Part shown: positions 1-5,158 of the stretch, piece by piece
Layout of the letters: each line of letters starts with the position of its first letter
Numbering within the stretch: position 1 is the stretch's first letter
Source of the DNA: Cyanobacteria bacterium UBA9579
Lineage (GTDB): Bacteria > Cyanobacteriota > Vampirovibrionia > Gastranaerophilales > UBA9579
DNA length: 5,158 nucleotides
Assembly: GCA_003499585.1 (NCBI GenBank)
Contig: DNSU01000184.1
Location: 3,896 to 9,053, forward strand
Direction: 5' to 3'
The notes under the pieces: model-generated
What the model saw: only the letters and a program-made list of their open reading frames with translations
Databases searched by the model: none
Told to the model about the DNA's origin: nothing
Position numbers and translations under genes: made by a program

Positions 1-997
1 CCGCTCTCCAGTTGACAATTGCAGTTCCCCAGGTTAAGCCTGCACCAAATCCGCACATTACCAATTTTGAGGGAAGGGCTATTTTATCTTCCAATGCTTC
101 TGTTAGTGCCAGAGGAATAGAAGCTGTAGATGTATTACCATATTTATCAAGGTTAACAATAACTTGCTCTTCTTTAAGGTTGAGCCTTTCAGTTATTGCC
201 TGTACTATACGCATATTAGCCTGATGAGGAATTAAATAATCGATGTCATCAATACTTAATCCTGCTGCATTAATTGCATTAAGAATTGATTCTGGCACAA
301 CTTTTACTGCAAATTTATAAATTTCACGTCCATTCATGTCCACATACTGTTTTTGCTCAGTCTTTGGCTCAACTAATGGACAATTCTTGCCGTTAAGTGG
401 TATTTTTAATTCGCCAGCTTTGCTGCCATCGGCATGCATATCTATTGCTAAAATATCATTTATTTCATCTTCAGATCTTTTAACAATTAATGCACCAGCA
501 CCATCCCCGAATAATACACAGGTTCCTCTATCAGTCCAGTCTAAAAATCTGGAGTGCACATCCACTCCAATTAATAAGACCGTTTTATAGGTACCTGCCA
601 TTATAAAATTTCTGGCTATATTTAATCCGTATATTAAACCGCTGCAAGCTGCAACTACATCGAATGCTGCTGCTTTTGTAGCACCTATGGAATGCTGGAC
701 TTCACAGGATATTGATGGATATAAAGAGTCTGGCATTGAGGTTGCAGCTATCACAAGATCAATTTCCTGTGGGTCAATACCTGCAAATCCTATCGCATCT
801 TTTGCTGCTTTTATAGCTAGTGATGCTGCGGTCTGATCTCCGCTTACTACTCGTCTCTCTTTTATACCTGTTCTACTAACGATCCATTCGTCGTTTGTAT
901 CAACTATCTTGGATATATCATCATTTGTTATTACTGTTTCAGGAACGTATTTGCCAATTCCAATTATACTTACAGGGTTTAATTCATTATTATTCAT
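1..997 (-). CDS. fabH: Beta-ketoacyl-ACP synthase III (FabH), C-terminal end cut by window edge
   Basis: FabH condenses acetyl-CoA (or another short acyl-CoA) with malonyl-ACP to start fatty-acid chains in the cytoplasm (known for the family). The 332 residues visible show the whole thiolase-fold catalytic set: nucleophile Cys118 in VVAACSGL, His258 in IPHQANMR, and Asn288 in KYGNTSTASIP. The N-terminal DEWIVSRTGI (36-45) and C-terminal GFGAGLTWG (316-324) signatures are also present. Family members usually end within about ten residues of that last motif, so only the tail and stop codon should lie outside the window. The ATG start overlaps the plsX stop as ATGA, and no good Shine-Dalgarno precedes it, which suggests translation coupled to plsX. 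It is the last visible gene of the DUF177-rpmF-plsX-fabH operon. No catalytic residue is missing. The acyl primer preference (straight or branched) cannot be read from the sequence. Confidence 0.97.
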   Translation of the reverse strand, partial: MNNNELNPVSIIGIGKYVPETVITNDDISKIVDTNDEWIVSRTGIKERRVVSGDQTAASLAIKAAKDAIGFAGIDPQEIDLVIAATSMPDSLYPSISCEVQHSIGATKAAAFDVVAACSGLIYGLNIARNFIMAGTYKTVLLIGVDVHSRFLDWTDRGTCVLFGDGAGALIVKRSEDEINDILAIDMHADGSKAGELKIPLNGKNCPLVEPKTEQKQYVDMNGREIYKFAVKVVPESILNAINAAGLSIDDIDYLIPHQANMRIVQAITERLNLKEEQVIVNLDKYGNTSTASIPLALTEALEDKIALPSKLVMCGFGAGLTWGTAIVNWRA

Positions 998-2001
998 ATT
1001 TTATTCAACTCATACATATTTGCTATTTTACCGTTTATATCAGTTTCTACAGCTTCTTTAGCAACTCTTATAGCATTTTTAATAGCATATGCTTTGCTGC
1101 CGCCATGGCTGATTACGCATACGCCTTTAATGCCTAAAAGTAAAGCTCCGCCGTATTCTTCATAATCTGATTTTTTCTTTAGCTTTAGAAATGCCGGTTT
1201 GGCAATTGCTGCGCCTAACTTTGTCCATATAGATGAATTAAGCTCGTGCTTTAGTATTTTAAGTATCATATTTGCAACGCCTTCTGCAACTTTTAATGTA
1301 ATATTGCCAACAAAGCCATCACAGATAACAACATCAGAAACACCCATAAATAACTCTCTGCCTTCTACGTTGCCTATGAAATTAATATGGTCTTGATGTT
1401 GTGCTAATAGTTTATATGTATTCTGGGTTAGCGTATTTCCTTTACTGGATTCGCCCCCTATATTAAGTAAGCCAACACGTGGATTTTCAACGCCATATAT
1501 AGACTTTGAAAATATGCTTCCCATTGCAGCGAACTGATAAAGCATATTAGGTTCACAAGTGCTATTTGCACCTGCATCTATTAGTATGGCAGGTTGTTTA
1601 ATTGTTGGCATTGTAACTGCAATTGCAGGCCTATCAATTCCGGGCAATCTTCCTAGTCCAAATAAGCTCGCAGCCATAGCTGCACCTGTGCTACCAGCAG
1701 CAACTAAAGCTTGAGATTCGCCTTTTGCAACTGCATCTACGGCAACAACTATTGATGCATTTTTCTTTCTTCTTATAGCAGTACCAGGTGCTTCATCCAT
1801 CTCAATAACTTCATCAGCTTGAGTTATCTTGATATCAAGCCCGCTGGTATCATATTTTTTAAGTTCTTTTTCTATTATATCTATTGGTCCAACCAATTGT
1901 AGTGCAACGTTATATTCTTTTGCGCCGATTATCGCCCCTTTGATTGTTTCAATCGGAGCGTAATCTCCACCCATTGCATCTATTGCTATCCTAATTGACA
2001 T
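994..2001 (-). CDS. plsX: Phosphate acyltransferase PlsX
   Basis: PlsX converts acyl-ACP and phosphate to acyl-phosphate, the donor used by PlsY to make lysophosphatidic acid; it works as a peripheral membrane enzyme (known for the family). The 335-residue length is normal. The protein begins with the diagnostic IAIDAMGGDYAP (DAMGGD at 8-13). Further family blocks follow in order: VIEMDEAPGTAIRRKK, a glycine-rich AAGSTGA, ILIDAGAN, GLLNIGGESSKGN, FIGNVEGRELF, VVICDGFVGNITLK, and near the end YGGALLLGIKGV with ISHGGSKA. The usual serine/asparagine-rich AGNTGA loop is AGSTGA here, a mild variation. The ATG lies 6 nt after the rpmF stop, with only a weak purine-rich stretch inside the end of rpmF as ribosome site. 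The TGA stop overlaps the fabH start by 4 nt. Both joints point to co-translation within one operon. Confidence 0.97.
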   Translation of the reverse strand: MSIRIAIDAMGGDYAPIETIKGAIIGAKEYNVALQLVGPIDIIEKELKKYDTSGLDIKITQADEVIEMDEAPGTAIRRKKNASIVVAVDAVAKGESQALVAAGSTGAAMAASLFGLGRLPGIDRPAIAVTMPTIKQPAILIDAGANSTCEPNMLYQFAAMGSIFSKSIYGVENPRVGLLNIGGESSKGNTLTQNTYKLLAQHQDHINFIGNVEGRELFMGVSDVVICDGFVGNITLKVAEGVANMILKILKHELNSSIWTKLGAAIAKPAFLKLKKKSDYEEYGGALLLGIKGVCVISHGGSKAYAIKNAIRVAKEAVETDINGKIANMYELNKI

Positions 2002-2007
2002 TTTTGT

Positions 2008-2196
2008 TTACTGTTCTTCTTTCAGCTTTTTACTTGCAGGCTCTTTGCCATAATAACCACATAAGCCACATACTGTATGAGATAATTTTGGTTCTCCACA
2101 GTTCTGACATTTTGCAATTGTTGGAACTTCAGCTTTCCATTTTGATCTTCTGTGCCCTTGTGCGCACTTACCGGTTTTCTTCTTTGGAACTGCCAT
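2008..2196 (-). CDS. rpmF: 50S ribosomal protein L32, zinc-ribbon form
   Basis: This is the 62-residue L32 protein of the large ribosomal subunit. It opens with the invariant MAVPKKKT, followed by a basic stretch (HRRSKWK, 15-21) that contacts rRNA in known structures. Two CxxC pairs, Cys30/Cys33 (CQNCGE) and Cys43/Cys46 (CGLCGYY), form a complete zinc ribbon, so this is the zinc-binding (C+) type and not the zinc-independent paralogue. An extra cysteine, Cys11, sits outside the ribbon. The start is firm: the family N-terminus fits, and AAGGTG on the minus strand (plus-strand 2203-2208) lies at good spacing upstream. It is 24 nt after the DUF177 stop and 6 nt before plsX, the usual place for rpmF. 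In organisms with zinc-responsive L32 pairs a second, cysteine-free copy would lie elsewhere; none is visible here. Confidence 0.97.
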   Translation of the reverse strand: MAVPKKKTGKCAQGHRRSKWKAEVPTIAKCQNCGEPKLSHTVCGLCGYYGKEPASKKLKEEQ

Positions 2197-2220
2197 GACT
2201 TACACCTTACTTTCTATTTA

Positions 2221-2739
2221 TTACTTATTTTTATCATTTTTTTCCTGAGGGTTGCCAGTTTCTTGTTCGGATAATTTTTTAAAGACTTCTAATCTAGGAT
2301 CAACTGGTTTTTCTACTTGTAGATTCTGAAATTCTTTAGTACCAGGACATTCTTCCTGACACAATTTTTTGCTTGGTAGATTAAGGAGTATACTTTGATA
2401 TACCAAGTCTGTTACATCAATCTCATTCCTACCTTTTAATTCTTCCACAAAATTTTCTTGAGTCAACTCGATTTCTTTTGCAGAAGATAAACTACCTGTA
2501 ATGAATACCTCCTCAATATCAACATCAGCATGATAGGGATAATTAACTATACATCTATCACATTCCAGCATCATGTCTGTCTCGGCATGCCCTTTTATTT
2601 GAACACCACCAGAAATTAGGCTGGCTGTTATCTTGCCCTCTACGGTTTTATTATTGCTAAGCTCACCTATGACCTCACTAAATTCAAGTGTCATCTGACC
2701 TTCAGGTGTATTCATTAATTCTTCAATGTTTATCTTCAA
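2221..2739 (-). CDS. DUF177 / YceD-family protein, probable 23S rRNA accumulation factor
   Basis: This is a 172-residue member of the DUF177 (YceD) family, which is linked to accumulation of large-subunit rRNA and is commonly encoded directly before rpmF; the biochemical activity is not established. Evidence: position before rpmF, a paired-cysteine motif LECDRC (Cys60, Cys63), a second pair LCQEECPG (Cys127, Cys131), and a C-terminal PVDPRLEVFKKL (145-156) typical of the family. The four cysteines could bind a metal (inference). Many bacterial members continue after the second pair with another CxxCG; this one does not. The start is TTG (MKINIEEL). No ATG or GTG lies between it and the in-frame stop at 2776-2778. 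The alternative ATG at 2715 would remove the first eight residues, which fit the family's usual opening, so TTG is preferred. Its Shine-Dalgarno is poor (AGAAAG). The last 15 or so residues are charged and probably disordered. Confidence 0.88.
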   Translation of the reverse strand: MKINIEELMNTPEGQMTLEFSEVIGELSNNKTVEGKITASLISGGVQIKGHAETDMMLECDRCIVNYPYHADVDIEEVFITGSLSSAKEIELTQENFVEELKGRNEIDVTDLVYQSILLNLPSKKLCQEECPGTKEFQNLQVEKPVDPRLEVFKKLSEQETGNPQEKNDKNK

Positions 2740-2903
2740 CTTTGCTGTCTTTCTGCTTTTTTGTTTATGCCGTTTTCAAGCTGGTTTTTGGGTCGTAAAG
2801 CCTATATACTTTGTTTTATTATTCCGATATCTGAAAATATTGTGCATCTGGAATAAAAAAGCCAAATTTTAGACTAATAATTCACCAACCTTTTGACTAT
2901 TTC

Positions 2904-2931
2904 ATTCTATTTGCAAGAAAGATTTTGTCAA
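2904..2931 (-). promoter_or_regulatory. Sigma70-type promoter for the DUF177-rpmF-plsX-fabH operon
   Basis: On the minus strand a perfect -35 TTGACA (plus 2926-2931) is followed after 16 bp by TAGAAT (plus 2904-2909), five of six matches to TATAAT. Transcription would start near 2897, leaving a leader of about 157 nt before the TTG of the DUF177 gene. This is the best promoter match in the window. Prediction is by consensus only. Confidence 0.7.
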
Positions 2932-2940
2932 CTTGCATTT

Positions 2941-2969
2941 TTATTAAGTCAATTTACTTAACTTAATAA
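2941..2969. repeat. 9-bp perfect inverted repeat upstream of the operon promoter
   Basis: The arms TTATTAAGT (2941-2949) and ACTTAATAA (2961-2969) are exact reverse complements around an 11-nt spacer. The repeat ends about 10 bp upstream of the -35 hexamer of the DUF177 operon. It could be an operator or an AT-rich upstream element. It does not look like a terminator for the TPR gene, because no T-run follows on the minus strand. Chance occurrence is possible in such AT-rich DNA. Confidence 0.5.
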
Positions 2970-2985
2970 TTTTTCTGAAATTATT
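2965..2985. repeat. 8-bp perfect inverted repeat with 5-nt loop, CodY-box-like
   Basis: The arms AATAATTT (2965-2972) and AAATTATT (2978-2985) flank TTCTG. The dyad overlaps the right arm of the neighbouring repeat by five bases. Its core ATTTTTCTGAAATTA (2969-2983) matches 12 of 15 positions of the Firmicutes CodY consensus AATTTTCWGAAAATT. CodY binding is only a possibility and depends on the organism having CodY. Confidence 0.45.
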
Positions 2986-3026
2986 GTTTGCTTGATATTT
3001 CTACCAGAAAACAATTTAATTAATTT

Positions 3027-3497
3027 TTATTTAGATTTTTTCTTAAGTCTTAATATTCTTTGCTTTACATCAGAAAATCTTTCAGCCCCAGGGATTTCCT
3101 TTAGGAATTTTTCATAAGCTACTATTGCTTCTTCATTTTGGTTCATATTTTCAAGCACAATTCCAAGATTGTAATATGCCTGATAATAGGTGGGGTTCAG
3201 TTCGATGACTTTATAAGTCGCATCTGATGCTTCTTTATACCTGCCGGATTCTTTATAAGCAATTCCTAATCCAAGATATGCGTCTGATGATCTGGGATTT
3301 TGTTGGATAGCAAGATTGTAGAAGTGTATTGCGCCGTCAAAATTTCCAGCAACCAGCATTGAATTAGCTTTGCCATACAAAGTCCTGTAATCAGCTTTAT
3401 TCTGTGATAATACGGGGCTTAGAAATAAGGCTGATGAAATTAATAAAAGACCTAAAATTATATATCTTTTCTTATTCATAATTACATTATAAGTCAT
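3027..3497 (-). CDS. Small exported protein with three TPR repeats, function unknown
   Basis: The product is 156 residues. The N-terminus has a basic patch (NKKR, 8-11), a hydrophobic core (YIILGLLLISSALFL, 12-26) and a likely cleavage zone near SPVLSQNKA (27-35), so it is probably secreted or held at the membrane by an uncleaved signal. It lacks a lipobox cysteine. The rest is three tandem tetratricopeptide repeats at about 37-69, 71-102 and 105-136, each showing the A-Y..lG.....g.y..Ai..y..ai..nP pattern, then a basic tail RLKKKSK. TPRs form a protein-binding superhelix; no catalytic domain is present and the partner cannot be inferred. Two starts are possible: ATG at 3497, the only one with AAGGAA upstream (13 nt away, rather far), or ATG at 3479 (MNKKRY), which gives a more typical signal peptide but has no ribosome site. 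It is divergent from leuD and 287 bp ahead of the DUF177 operon. Confidence 0.82.
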   Translation of the reverse strand: MTYNVIMNKKRYIILGLLLISSALFLSPVLSQNKADYRTLYGKANSMLVAGNFDGAIHFYNLAIQQNPRSSDAYLGLGIAYKESGRYKEASDATYKVIELNPTYYQAYYNLGIVLENMNQNEEAIVAYEKFLKEIPGAERFSDVKQRILRLKKKSK

Positions 3498-3529
3498 TTT
3501 CTTAAAAAGTTTCCTTAATTTAAGAAAAT
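3496..3529 (-). repeat. 11-bp perfect inverted repeat spanning the TPR gene start
   Basis: The arms ATTTTCTTAAA (3496-3506) and TTTAAGAAAAT (3519-3529) are exact reverse complements around a 12-nt spacer. In the TPR-gene mRNA this would form an AT-rich stem-loop. The loop carries AAGGAA (plus 3511-3516), and the first two bases of the ATG at 3497 are paired at the stem base. It may affect translation of the TPR gene, or act as a protein-binding site in the divergent region shared with leuD. Its role is inferred. Confidence 0.5.
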
Positions 3530-3553
3530 AATTGTTAACTTAAATTAGGTGAT

Positions 3554-3583
3554 TTTATCGCCAGTTATTTTAAATTTTTTCAA
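3554..3583 (-). promoter_or_regulatory. Weak candidate promoter for the TPR gene
   Basis: On the minus strand TTGAAA (plus 3578-3583) and GATAAA (plus 3554-3559) are separated by 18 bp. The -35 is a good match and the -10 is poor. It sits about 55 bp upstream of the TPR start and overlaps the leuD promoter region on the other strand. It is the best I can find for this gene, but the match is weak. Confidence 0.25.
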
Positions 3584-3596
3584 ACAGTCATATAAT
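3569..3596 (+). promoter_or_regulatory. Promoter for leuD-leuB
   Basis: A perfect -10 TATAAT (3591-3596) stands 16 bp after a moderate -35 TTTAAA (3569-3574, four of six). Transcription would begin near 3603, giving a leader of about 29 nt, too short for a T-box or leader-peptide attenuator. Any leucine control would therefore have to be by a DNA-binding regulator (inference). Confidence 0.55.
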
Positions 3597-3631
3597 TTAT
3601 TAAAGAGAGTTTATTTTGTAGGAGAAAAAAC

Positions 3632-4132
3632 ATGGATACAGTTAAAAAAGGCAGAGCCTGGGTCTATAAAGATAATGTTGACACTGATGTAATCATACCG
3701 GCCAGATATTTAAACACTACTGATCATAAGGAACTTGCTTCTCATTGCATGGAAGACATTGATCAGGATTTTGTAGTCAATGTTAAAGCAGGTGATATTA
3801 TGGTAGCCGGTGAAAATTTTGGTTGCGGCAGCTCAAGAGAACATGCCCCGATAGCAATTAAAGCTAGCGGTGTTTCAGTAGTAATAGCAAAAACTTTTGC
3901 AAGAATTTTCTTTAGAAATGCTATTAATATTGGCTTGCCAATTATGGAAAACGCTGAGCTTCCTGATGAAATAGATCAACACGATGAAATCGAAGTTAAT
4001 CTTGAAACTGGTGAAATCAAAAATTTAACAAAAAATAAAACCTATCAGGCAAGTCCATTCCCAAAATCAATTCAGGAACTTATTTCTGTTGGAGGTTTAG
4101 TGAATTATACTAAGCAGAAATTAAGCAAGTAA
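3632..4132 (+). CDS. leuD: 3-isopropylmalate dehydratase small subunit (LeuD, short form)
   Basis: LeuD pairs with the iron-sulfur large subunit LeuC to isomerise 2-isopropylmalate to 3-isopropylmalate in leucine synthesis (known). The protein is 166 residues, the compact type found in archaea and many bacteria, shorter than the roughly 200-residue enterobacterial type. Key motifs: [13 protein letters not shown] (15-27); the substrate-selecting loop YLNT (26-29); [12 protein letters not shown] (62-73), whose Ser-Ser-Arg binds substrate in aconitase-like swivel domains; and [15 protein letters not shown] (89-103). The start is secure, with AGGAG at 3620-3624 seven bases before the ATG. leuB follows after 41 nt, so the two are almost certainly co-transcribed. 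The main alternative is the small subunit of homoaconitase, which has the same fold; the leuB neighbour fits either pathway type but favours leucine. leuC does not precede it. Confidence 0.95.
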   Translation: MDTVKKGRAWVYKDNVDTDVIIPARYLNTTDHKELASHCMEDIDQDFVVNVKAGDIMVAGENFGCGSSREHAPIAIKASGVSVVIAKTFARIFFRNAINIGLPIMENAELPDEIDQHDEIEVNLETGEIKNLTKNKTYQASPFPKSIQELISVGGLVNYTKQKLSK

Positions 4133-4161
4133 ATTAAACGGATATAGAGTGTGACTAGAAT

Positions 4162-4167
4162 AAGGGG
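4162..4167 (+). promoter_or_regulatory. Ribosome-binding site fixing the leuB start
   Basis: AAGGGG lies six bases before the ATG at 4174. It settles the choice between two nearly adjacent ATGs: the one at 4170 is in another frame and meets TAA after six codons, while 4174 opens the long LeuB frame. Confidence 0.75.
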
Positions 4168-4173
4168 CTATGA

Positions 4174-5158
4174 ATGGCACAAGAGTTTAAAATTGCAGTA
4201 TTACCCGGTGATGGAATCGGGCCTGAAATAATTGAACAGGGAATAAAAGTATTAGACGCAGTATCAAAGAGGTTTAACCATAAATTTATTTTTACTAAAG
4301 GCTTAATTGGTGGCATTGCCTATGATAAAACGGGTGTGCCATTGCCTGATGAAACATTGGAATTGGCAAAAAATTCAGATGCGGTATTTTTAGGTGCAGT
4401 AGGCGACTGGAAATATGACACACTTGAGCCAAATCTGCGCCCTGAAAAAGCATTGCTTGGAATTAGAAAAGCATTAAATCTTTTTGCTAATTTACGTCCA
4501 GTCACTGTTTATGAAGAATTAGTTTCAACCTCGACGTTAAAGGAAGAATATATTTCCGGCGTTGACATTATGATAATTAGAGAACTTACCGGTGGATTAT
4601 ATTTTGGAGAACCAAAAGGTATAGATACAGTCAATGGTCAAAAAAGAGGCTATAATACAATGGTTTATACTGAATCCGAAGTCGAAAGGATTGCTAAAGT
4701 GGCCTTTGAAGTAGCTATGAAAAGAGGCAAAAAACTATGTTCTGTAGATAAAGCTAATGTTCTTGATGTATCCAGACTCTGGCGAGAGGTAATAGAGAAG
4801 GTTGCTAAAGATTATCCTGAAGTAGAATTGTCGCATATGTACGTCGATAACGCTGCTATGCAGTTAATTAGAAATCCAAAGCAGTTTGATGTTATGGTTA
4901 CTGAAAATATGTTTGGCGATATATTATCTGATGAAGCTTCTATGTTAGCAGGGTCTCTTGGCATGCTGGCTAGTGCAAGTCTGTCTGATAAAGGGCCTTC
5001 TCTGTATGAGCCTATTCATGGAAGTGCGCCTGATCTTGCGAATCAGGATAAGGCTAATCCAATAGCAACAATTATGTCTGCGGCAATGATGCTTAAGTAT
5101 AGTTTTAATCTTGATACAGAAGCAGATGTGATTGAAAAAGCAGTAAAGTCAATTCTTG
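4174..5158 (+). CDS. leuB: 3-isopropylmalate dehydrogenase (LeuB), C-terminal end cut by window edge
   Basis: LeuB oxidises and decarboxylates 3-isopropylmalate to 2-oxoisocaproate (via 2-isopropyl-3-oxosuccinate) with NAD, the step after LeuCD in leucine synthesis (known). The 328 residues present lack a stop; family members run about 350-365, so roughly the last 30 are outside. Visible motifs: nucleotide-fold start [12 protein letters not shown] (8-19); substrate arginines Arg98, Arg108 (ANLRP) and Arg136; the catalytic loop [12 protein letters not shown] (136-147) with Tyr143; Lys193 in VDKANVLD; Asp225 in YVDNAAM; metal-binding Asp249 and Asp253 in [10 protein letters not shown]; and the NAD-site loop [11 protein letters not shown] (279-289) with Asp287. 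Arg89-Pro90 ([12 protein letters not shown]) marks the LeuB branch of the decarboxylating dehydrogenases, distinct from isocitrate dehydrogenase. No key residue is missing. It is the second gene after leuD on the same strand, with no terminator between them. Confidence 0.96.
   Translation, partial: MAQEFKIAVLPGDGIGPEIIEQGIKVLDAVSKRFNHKFIFTKGLIGGIAYDKTGVPLPDETLELAKNSDAVFLGAVGDWKYDTLEPNLRPEKALLGIRKALNLFANLRPVTVYEELVSTSTLKEEYISGVDIMIIRELTGGLYFGEPKGIDTVNGQKRGYNTMVYTESEVERIAKVAFEVAMKRGKKLCSVDKANVLDVSRLWREVIEKVAKDYPEVELSHMYVDNAAMQLIRNPKQFDVMVTENMFGDILSDEASMLAGSLGMLASASLSDKGPSLYEPIHGSAPDLANQDKANPIATIMSAAMMLKYSFNLDTEADVIEKAVKSIL

Larger units (their letters stand above)
2740..3026. other. 287-bp gene-free region: promoter, dyads and long operon leader
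   Basis: This AT-rich stretch separates the TPR gene (stop at 3027) from the DUF177 operon, both read on the minus strand. From right to left it holds the 3' flank of the TPR gene, two overlapping inverted repeats (2941-2985), the operon promoter (2904-2931) and an untranslated leader of about 157 nt. I see no GC-rich stem followed by a T-run on the minus strand, so no intrinsic terminator for the TPR gene can be called, and read-through into the lipid operon is possible. I recognise no riboswitch or ribosomal-protein binding element in the leader, but I cannot fold it reliably by eye. Confidence 0.6.

Noticed and set aside
336..590. Plus-strand open frame of 84 codons, and a similar one at 12-224
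   Set aside because: Both are antisense to fabH, whose catalytic residues are encoded on the other strand; they have no family features.
895..1137. Plus-strand open frame of 80 codons
   Set aside because: It lies opposite the fabH/plsX junction, both certain genes. Its translation is a run of aromatic and serine residues with no domain, and it has no credible ribosome site.
1199..1396. Plus-strand open frame of 65 codons, and one at 1995-2198
   Set aside because: They are antisense to plsX and to rpmF. The L32 frame fully explains 2008-2196.
2776..2847. Possible 23-codon leader peptide (ATG at 2847, TGA at 2776-2778) in the operon leader
   Set aside because: It has no ribosome site and no runs of regulatory codons. 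It is in frame with the DUF177 gene but separated by the TGA, and fits chance.
2850..2890. FapR-like operator (TTAGT word in the leader, minus strand)
   Set aside because: Only one five-base half-site word matches and there is no matching inverted half, so it does not support a fatty-acid repressor site.
4133..4173. Terminator or promoter between leuD and leuB
   Set aside because: The 41-nt gap has no stem with a T-run and no -35/-10 pair; only the leuB ribosome site is evident.
4170..4190. Alternative leuB start at ATG 4170
   Set aside because: It is out of frame with LeuB and stops after six codons.
4320..4505. Minus-strand open frame of 61 codons
   Set aside because: It is antisense to leuB over its conserved arginine-containing region; no independent evidence.

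Overview
The window comes from an AT-rich bacterium. Every gene here is an ordinary chromosomal housekeeping gene. The standard code fits: plsX ends in TGA and tryptophan is written TGG. The gene order DUF177 - rpmF - plsX - fabH is widespread in bacteria. The zinc-ribbon L32, the short LeuD with its YLNT loop, and the DUF177 protein lacking a second CxxC pair together suggest a low-GC lineage, either Firmicutes-like or non-photosynthetic cyanobacterial (Melainabacteria-like). That placement is inference from sequence feel and was not tested.

Left part (1-2739, all minus strand): a tightly packed operon read right to left, DUF177/YceD (TTG start), rpmF (L32), plsX and fabH. The spacings are 24 nt, 6 nt and a 4-nt ATGA overlap. 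fabH runs off the left edge with only its last few residues missing. The operon joins ribosome assembly (YceD, L32) to the entry points of membrane lipid synthesis: FabH starts fatty-acid chains and PlsX diverts acyl-ACP to acyl-phosphate for phospholipids. More fab genes would be expected to the left of position 1. A good sigma70-type promoter at 2904-2931 (TTGACA, 16-bp spacer, TAGAAT) drives it and leaves a leader of about 157 nt. Two AT-rich dyads lie just upstream of this promoter.

Middle (3027-3497, minus): a small exported protein with three TPR repeats and no assigned function. An 11-bp perfect inverted repeat covers its start region.

Right part (3632-5158, plus): leuD and then leuB (cut by the right edge, about nine tenths present), transcribed divergently from the TPR gene from a promoter with a perfect TATAAT. 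LeuD is the small subunit of isopropylmalate isomerase and LeuB the next enzyme of leucine synthesis. The large subunit gene leuC is not immediately upstream, as it often is, so it must lie elsewhere.

I found no mobile element, CRISPR array, tRNA, rRNA, toxin-antitoxin or defence gene, and no convincing new system. The points of interest are regulatory: the dyads, the long leader, and the start-region hairpin.
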